DNA of 64,000 nucleotides from Roseivirga sp. 4D4 (GTDB lineage Bacteria; Bacteroidota; Bacteroidia; Cytophagales; Cyclobacteriaceae). The stretch covers positions 3,765,001 to 3,829,000 of the forward strand of contig NZ_MDGP01000001.1 of assembly GCF_001747095.1 (NCBI RefSeq). Reading direction: 5' to 3'. Every line of letters begins with the position of its first letter. Within the stretch, counting starts at the first letter, position 1. Below the pieces are notes generated by a model. That model ran no database searches and was not told where the DNA came from. It saw only the letters and a list, made by a program, of their open reading frames with translations. Below are positions 60,245 through 64,000 of this stretch, one piece after another. The translations under genes and the position numbers were made by a program.

Positions 60245-60497
60245 GAAGTTCGGTTTTGCATTTGGCCTTACTGGTGCACTGCTGTATTTAGGCTGCATTA
60301 TTGTGATGTCATTGGCAGGACGAGAGGGTACGGTTCAGTTTTTCAATAGCCTTATTCATGGTATCGATACTGCAGCCATCATCAGAATGGAAATCCCTTG
60401 GTGGAAAGCCTTGATTGGCCTTGTTGAGACCTTTATCCTTGCCTGGCTGATTGGAGCGTGCATTGCAGGGTTTTATAACGTAGCCATGAAAAAGTGA
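60225..60497 (+). CDS. DUF5676 membrane protein
   Basis: 90 residues from ATG 60225 after rejecting longer in-frame TTG starts. NIRKFGFAFGLTGALLYLGCIIVMSLAGREGTVQFFNSLIHGIDTAAIIRMEIPWWKALIGLVETFILAWLIGACIAGFYN is the full DUF5676 pattern, with the conserved LTGALLYLGC and GACIAGFYN. Three hydrophobic segments. Function unknown; found with DUF2933 in many metal islands. Confidence 0.92.
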   Translation: MNTINIRKFGFAFGLTGALLYLGCIIVMSLAGREGTVQFFNSLIHGIDTAAIIRMEIPWWKALIGLVETFILAWLIGACIAGFYNVAMKK

Positions 60498-60499
60498 AC

Positions 60500-60640
60500 A
60501 TGCAATATGTCTGGATCTCCTGGTCTACTATCATTTTAACCCTTTGGTTTGTCTTTGGTGCCTATTGGTCAGGCTTGTTCGAACACCTTTACTGGCAAAA
60601 ATCAGAGAAAGTTAATCCTGAGACCTACAGCTATGGATGA
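60500..60640 (+). CDS. 46-residue one-TM protein
   Basis: ATG 60500 to TGA 60638-60640. MQYVWISWSTIILTLWFVFGAYWSGLF then HLYWQKSEKVNPETYSYG; one helix, aromatic-rich. ATG is 2 bp after the previous stop and its end overlaps the start of NDH-2. Unrecognised family; coupling on both sides argues that it is translated. Confidence 0.55.
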   Translation: MQYVWISWSTIILTLWFVFGAYWSGLFEHLYWQKSEKVNPETYSYG

Positions 60641-61979
60641 TCACTGCGCCATAGATGAACAGGTTTGCCTGCCTGACAATGAGTTACCAAGAGTAGTTGT
60701 GATAGGAGGAGGATTTGCCGGGCTGGCACTGGTGAAATCACTCAAAGCACTTGAGGTACAAGTGGTGCTGATTGATCGAAATAACTTCCACCAATTCCAA
60801 CCGCTTTTATACCAGGTAGCTACCAGTAGCTTGGAACCGGATAGCATCGTTTTTCCTTTCCGGAAACAACTGATTGATTATAAAAACGTGATATTCCGCT
60901 ATGCCGAAGTGCTGGAAATTCAGGCCTCAAAAAGCCGGGTAATTACCAACAAAGGGATTATAGATTATGATTACCTGGTGATAGCGACTGGTACCAGGAC
61001 CAATTTCTACGGACTTGGAGAAATTGAGGCTTATGGTCTTGGTATGAAAAGTATTCAGGACTCTCTCAACATTCGTCATATGATGATCCAGAATCTGGAA
61101 CAAGCGGCTATTACTTGCGATGATATGGAAAGAGATACACTCACCAATTTTGTCATTGTAGGAGGTGGGCCGGCTGGTGTAGAAATGGCTGGGGCTCTGG
61201 CTGAATTTAAAAAGTATATCCTGCCCAAAGATTATCCGGAATATAATGCAGATATCATGGACATTTATCTCCTGGAGGCTGCTGATAAGCTTTTAGGAGC
61301 CATGTCTGAAAAAGCCTCAAGTGAATCATTTAGGTACTTAACCAGGATGGGGGTTAAAGTCTTGTTCAATGAAGCAGTAGAACACTATGATGGATCAATT
61401 GTTTCGACCAGCGCTGGGACTGAATTACGAGCTCGCAATCTGATTTGGACGGCTGGCGTTGAAGGGGCCTTGCCGAGAGGTATTCGTAAGGATAGTTTCG
61501 TACATGGAAACAGGCTGCGTGTAAATGAAACCTTGAATGTTCACGGATATGCCAATGTATTCGCCATAGGTGATATAGCTTCAATGGCTACTGAGGACTC
61601 ACCAAGAGGGCATCCACAAGTAGCTCAGGTAGCCTTACAGCAGGGTAAATACTTAGGTAAGGTAATGAAACATGTGATTTCGGGAAGGAATTATCAAAAA
61701 CCATTTCGATATAAGGACAAAGGCTCATTAGCTACCATTGGTAAGAGAAGAGCCGTGGCAGATTTAGGAAAATTCAGATTTGCCGGATATCTGGCCTGGA
61801 TACTGTGGTCGGTAGTTCACCTTTTTTCTATCAGCGGTTTCAGAAATAAGTTGATGGTTGGGCTTAATTGGGCCTGGAATTACATGACTTTTGACAAAGG
61901 GAATCGCTTAATCATCAGCCACTTTGAGCACAAAGCGGTGAAGGCCGAAGTAATAAAGGAGAAGATGGCAGATGAATGA
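60633..61979 (+). CDS. type II NADH:quinone oxidoreductase (FAD)
   Basis: 448 residues from ATG 60633. First Rossmann site VVVIGGGFAGLALVKSL (FAD), NFHQFQPLLYQVATSSLEPDSIVFPFR, VIATGTRTNFYGL; second Rossmann NFVIVGGGPAGVEMAGALAEF (NAD); DIASMATEDSPRGHPQVAQVALQQGKYLGK near the quinone tunnel. Passes electrons from NADH to quinone without proton pumping. In this operon it probably feeds the nearby cytochromes. Overlaps the MFS gene by 8 bp. Confidence 0.92.
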   Translation: MDDHCAIDEQVCLPDNELPRVVVIGGGFAGLALVKSLKALEVQVVLIDRNNFHQFQPLLYQVATSSLEPDSIVFPFRKQLIDYKNVIFRYAEVLEIQASKSRVITNKGIIDYDYLVIATGTRTNFYGLGEIEAYGLGMKSIQDSLNIRHMMIQNLEQAAITCDDMERDTLTNFVIVGGGPAGVEMAGALAEFKKYILPKDYPEYNADIMDIYLLEAADKLLGAMSEKASSESFRYLTRMGVKVLFNEAVEHYDGSIVSTSAGTELRARNLIWTAGVEGALPRGIRKDSFVHGNRLRVNETLNVHGYANVFAIGDIASMATEDSPRGHPQVAQVALQQGKYLGKVMKHVISGRNYQKPFRYKDKGSLATIGKRRAVADLGKFRFAGYLAWILWSVVHLFSISGFRNKLMVGLNWAWNYMTFDKGNRLIISHFEHKAVKAEVIKEKMADE

Positions 61980-63231
61980 ACTAAAACTAAGTAAGAAATT
62001 CTTCAGCTTGATGGCCTGTTTGTTTGTAGTGGCCATTGGTTATGGTGTTTTGCTGCCCGTACTTCCTTATTTCATTGAAAGGCTCGCTGCAAACACAGCT
62101 TATCAAGGTGATATTTCTTTTCACTTCGGAATTCTTACGGCCATTTACCCAGTCACTCTGGTGTTTACAGCACCCTTTTGGGGCCGCATTTCAGACCGTG
62201 TTGGCCCCAGAGCATTGATCATATTTGGCTTGAGTGGTTTTGTACTCATGCAGCTCGGAATTGCATTTAGTTCAAGTTTAGCTATGCTCTATACCGCTCG
62301 AATTACCGGCAGTTTGCTCTCATCATTTCTGGTACCGGTCATCAATGCGCACATTGCCGATATGACCAACGAGGCACAGCGTACCAAAGCATTGGCTTGG
62401 TCGGGTACTGCTGTAAGTGCGGGCGTGATCATGGGCCCCGGACTGAGTGGCTATTTGATTGGAAGCGATCTGCATATACGTTTGGCAAAAATACATTGGC
62501 TCATTGAGCGATTTAGTTTGCCGTTCCTGGTACTGGCTCTCTTAGGCTTATCAGTGATGATAATCACCCTGCTTTTTTTGAAAAACAGTGAGCGAAGGCC
62601 GGCAGTACAAAGAAATAGAAAACCAATGCATTTGTTCCCGAAAGGCAAGTGGAAAAGCCTCAAGGATTTACTTATCATTTCATTGGTACTACAAGTTGGC
62701 ATTACCCTATTCGAGACTGTTTTTGCACTATTCATTAAAGATTCAGCTGGCTTTTCGGTCACCTTTATCGGTACAAGCTTATTAGTCTGTGGCCTCGTGA
62801 TGGCTTTATTCCAACCTGCCGTAGCCAGATGGGGTACTTTGTTCATCAAAGACCCCAAAAAACAAATGGCTTTAGGTATGCTCATAGCAGGTATGGTATT
62901 GCCAGTCTTTGCTGTGACACAGGTCAAGTGGATGATCTTGTTATTCATTGCATTATTTGGTCTGGGCTCTTCACTGGTAGTACCTAATTTGCTGGCTTTC
63001 ATATCAAAGAAAGATCCTCAATCTTCCGGCTGGGCATTCGGTATGCAATCCTCATTCAGTGGCATTGGCCAAATGCTTGGACCTTTGGCAGGAACCGCAT
63101 TGTATACCATCAATGGTCAAATTCCATTTATAATGGTAGGAGCATTTTTGTTGATCACCTCGTTAGTTCAATGGAAAAAACTATTGGCTGTGAGCGCATT
63201 AAAACCCACCAAACCACATGGAGCCTCATAG
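61972..63231 (+). CDS. MFS exporter, DHA1-type
   Basis: 419 residues, twelve TMs; GILTAIYPVTLVFTAPFWGRISDRVGPRALIIFGLSG gives the A motif of drug exporters, RITGSLLSSFLVPVINAHIADMTNEAQRTKALAWSGTAVSAGVIMGPGLSGYL the C motif. No ArsJ traits, so not an arseno-3-phosphoglycerate exporter despite the adjacent GAPDH. Substrate unknown. Confidence 0.85.
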   Translation: MNELKLSKKFFSLMACLFVVAIGYGVLLPVLPYFIERLAANTAYQGDISFHFGILTAIYPVTLVFTAPFWGRISDRVGPRALIIFGLSGFVLMQLGIAFSSSLAMLYTARITGSLLSSFLVPVINAHIADMTNEAQRTKALAWSGTAVSAGVIMGPGLSGYLIGSDLHIRLAKIHWLIERFSLPFLVLALLGLSVMIITLLFLKNSERRPAVQRNRKPMHLFPKGKWKSLKDLLIISLVLQVGITLFETVFALFIKDSAGFSVTFIGTSLLVCGLVMALFQPAVARWGTLFIKDPKKQMALGMLIAGMVLPVFAVTQVKWMILLFIALFGLGSSLVVPNLLAFISKKDPQSSGWAFGMQSSFSGIGQMLGPLAGTALYTINGQIPFIMVGAFLLITSLVQWKKLLAVSALKPTKPHGAS

Positions 63232-63349
63232 CCATATATACAATTATTTAAGCCCGTTTTTGGTCTGGCTCATTCTGTCAGCAGGTATAGGTGTCTTAAA
63301 AGGCAGTCATGATTTAAAGCGATTCCTAAAGATGGGCTACTCTACATAA
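63218..63349 (+). CDS. 43-residue one-TM protein
   Basis: ATG 63218 to TAA 63349, starting in the last codons of the MFS gene. MEPHSHIYNYLSPFLVWLILSAGIGVLKGSH then a basic tail. Unrecognised. Coupled start suggests translation. Confidence 0.5.
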   Translation: MEPHSHIYNYLSPFLVWLILSAGIGVLKGSHDLKRFLKMGYST

Positions 63350-63372
63350 CAATTTTGTACTTCAGATAAATT

Positions 63373-64000
63373 ATGAAAAAAACCAAAGTAGCAATAAACG
63401 GATACGGAGTTATAGGCAAACGGGTAGCTGATGCTGTGGCGCTACAAAATGACATGGAGTTAGTCGGGATTTGTGATATGGCTGCAGATTGGCGTATTAA
63501 AATGGCGGTAGGAAAGGGATTCCCAGTATTTGCTCTTTACGATGTATATAAACCAAAAATGATAGACTCAGGTATTCCGGTCAAAGGAAACCTTAAGGAT
63601 TTGATAACACGGTCGGAGATCATCATCGATTGTACTCCGAAAGGAGCAGTTAAGAGGAATATTGGGCTGTATCAAAGTGCTGGGCTGAAGTTTATTCTTC
63701 AGGGTGGTGAGAAGCATGAGCTAACAGGTCACTCTTTCAGTGCGGAAAATAACTATACCTCTGCAATAGATAGAAGTTCTACACGGGTGGTCTCCTGTAA
63801 TACCACTTCCATTCTTAGAACACTTACACCAATAAAAAATGCGGGCTTATTAAAAAGGGCCAGGGGTACTCTTTTGAGAAGAGCCACGGACCCCTGGGAG
63901 AGCCACTTAGGGGGAATAATGAACACCCTGGTTCCCGAAAAGGATATTCCCAGCCATCAGGGACCAGATGTACAAACGGTAGATTCGGATATTGATGTAA
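63373..64000 (+). CDS. type II (archaeal-type) glyceraldehyde-3-phosphate dehydrogenase, 3' end outside window
   Basis: First 209 codons seen. INGYGVIGKRVADAVALQNDMELVGICDM (NAD(P) site), EIIIDCTPKGAVKRNIGLYQ, KFILQGGEKHE, SFSAENNYTSA, RVVSCNTTSILRTLTP (catalytic Cys near 141), RRATDPWESHLGGIMNTLVPEKDIPSHQGPDVQTV fit the type II enzyme, which differs strongly from the usual bacterial Gap. Oxidises glyceraldehyde 3-phosphate. Why it rides with copper genes is unclear; see findings. Confidence 0.9.
   Translation, partial: MKKTKVAINGYGVIGKRVADAVALQNDMELVGICDMAADWRIKMAVGKGFPVFALYDVYKPKMIDSGIPVKGNLKDLITRSEIIIDCTPKGAVKRNIGLYQSAGLKFILQGGEKHELTGHSFSAENNYTSAIDRSSTRVVSCNTTSILRTLTPIKNAGLLKRARGTLLRRATDPWESHLGGIMNTLVPEKDIPSHQGPDVQTVDSDIDV

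Larger units (their letters stand above)
22130..64000. mobile_element. integrative element, left end at tRNA-Met; right end outside the window
   Basis: Left boundary: the tRNA-Met 3' fragment followed by a tyrosine recombinase pointing inward. With the tRNA on the reverse strand, the intact tRNA copy must be at the right end; none is found to 64000. Contents from 22.3 to 30.4 kb are integrase, excisionase-like, replicon-type HTH proteins, XRE repressor and toxin-antitoxin; from 30.4 kb on, copper-resistance cargo. No relaxase or type IV secretion gene is seen, so self-transfer cannot be judged. That the cargo belongs to the same element is inference from absence of a second att site. Confidence 0.55.

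Noticed and set aside
61972..64000. ArsJ plus GAPDH arsenate-resistance pair
   Set aside because: The MFS protein has DHA1 drug-exporter motifs, not ArsJ ones, and no arsenic genes are nearby; the GAPDH is of archaeal type.
1..64000. CRISPR arrays, rRNA genes, IS elements
   Set aside because: No regular repeat-spacer array, rRNA signature or transposase was found on either strand.

Overview
The window is chromosomal DNA of a Bacteroidota bacterium, most likely a marine-type Cytophagales. Pointers are a C-terminal type IX secretion sorting domain in the first gene, SusD-less TolC/RND/porin operons typical of the phylum, Bacteroidota-type promoters (TAnnTTTG at -7) in front of several genes, weak Shine-Dalgarno use, and lineage-restricted families (HYC_CC_PP, DUF3347, DUF2911, DUF5676). 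No species is claimed.

Region 1 (1-22130) looks like ordinary core chromosome: the end of a large T9SS surface protein and a lipoprotein; a reverse-strand set of MarR regulator, MMPL-type RND exporter, LolA-like periplasmic protein and outer-membrane protein; HMG-CoA reductase with a glycosyltransferase that has no standard start codon; an FtsX-type ABC permease; an ECF sigma factor overlapping a one-TM protein that ends in an outer-membrane barrel-like domain; a methyltransferase; a xylose-use cluster (Gfo/Idh/MocA oxidoreductase, HAD phosphatase, xylB, xylA, aldose 1-epimerase); a tandem universal stress protein; a small exported protein.

Region 2 (22130-30420) is the left end of an integrative element. 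It starts in the 3' half of an initiator-like tRNA-Met gene, whose 5' half is missing, and is followed at once by a tyrosine recombinase, an excisionase-like HTH protein, two further HTH proteins of plasmid-replicon character around a dense cluster of 13 TGWWCA hexamers, an XRE repressor with two palindromic operators, several unknown coiled-coil proteins, and an AbiEi/AbiEii type IV toxin-antitoxin pair. The intact tRNA should lie at the other end, to the right; I find none in the window, so the element probably runs past 64000.

Region 3 (30420-64000) is a long copper-handling cargo: two HMA-AraC regulators, a P1B-1 copper ATPase and a small chaperone, YceI proteins and porins, a CusA-CusC-CusB efflux set with metal-binding lipoproteins and DUF3347 proteins, a potassium-channel-like protein, TlpA-type thioredoxin, a multicopper oxidase fused to an outer-membrane barrel, then a redox module of three c-type cytochromes, a porin, small membrane proteins and NDH-2, an MFS exporter and finally a type II (archaeal-type) GAPDH cut by the window end. 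A 17-bp box (CAAAAYHYYATACATCW) recurs in front of copper operons, 38-39 nt upstream of a -7 element in the three clearest promoters, and overlaps the promoter of one regulator gene. I infer that it is the operator of the HMA-AraC regulators; this is the main candidate for an undescribed regulatory system here.
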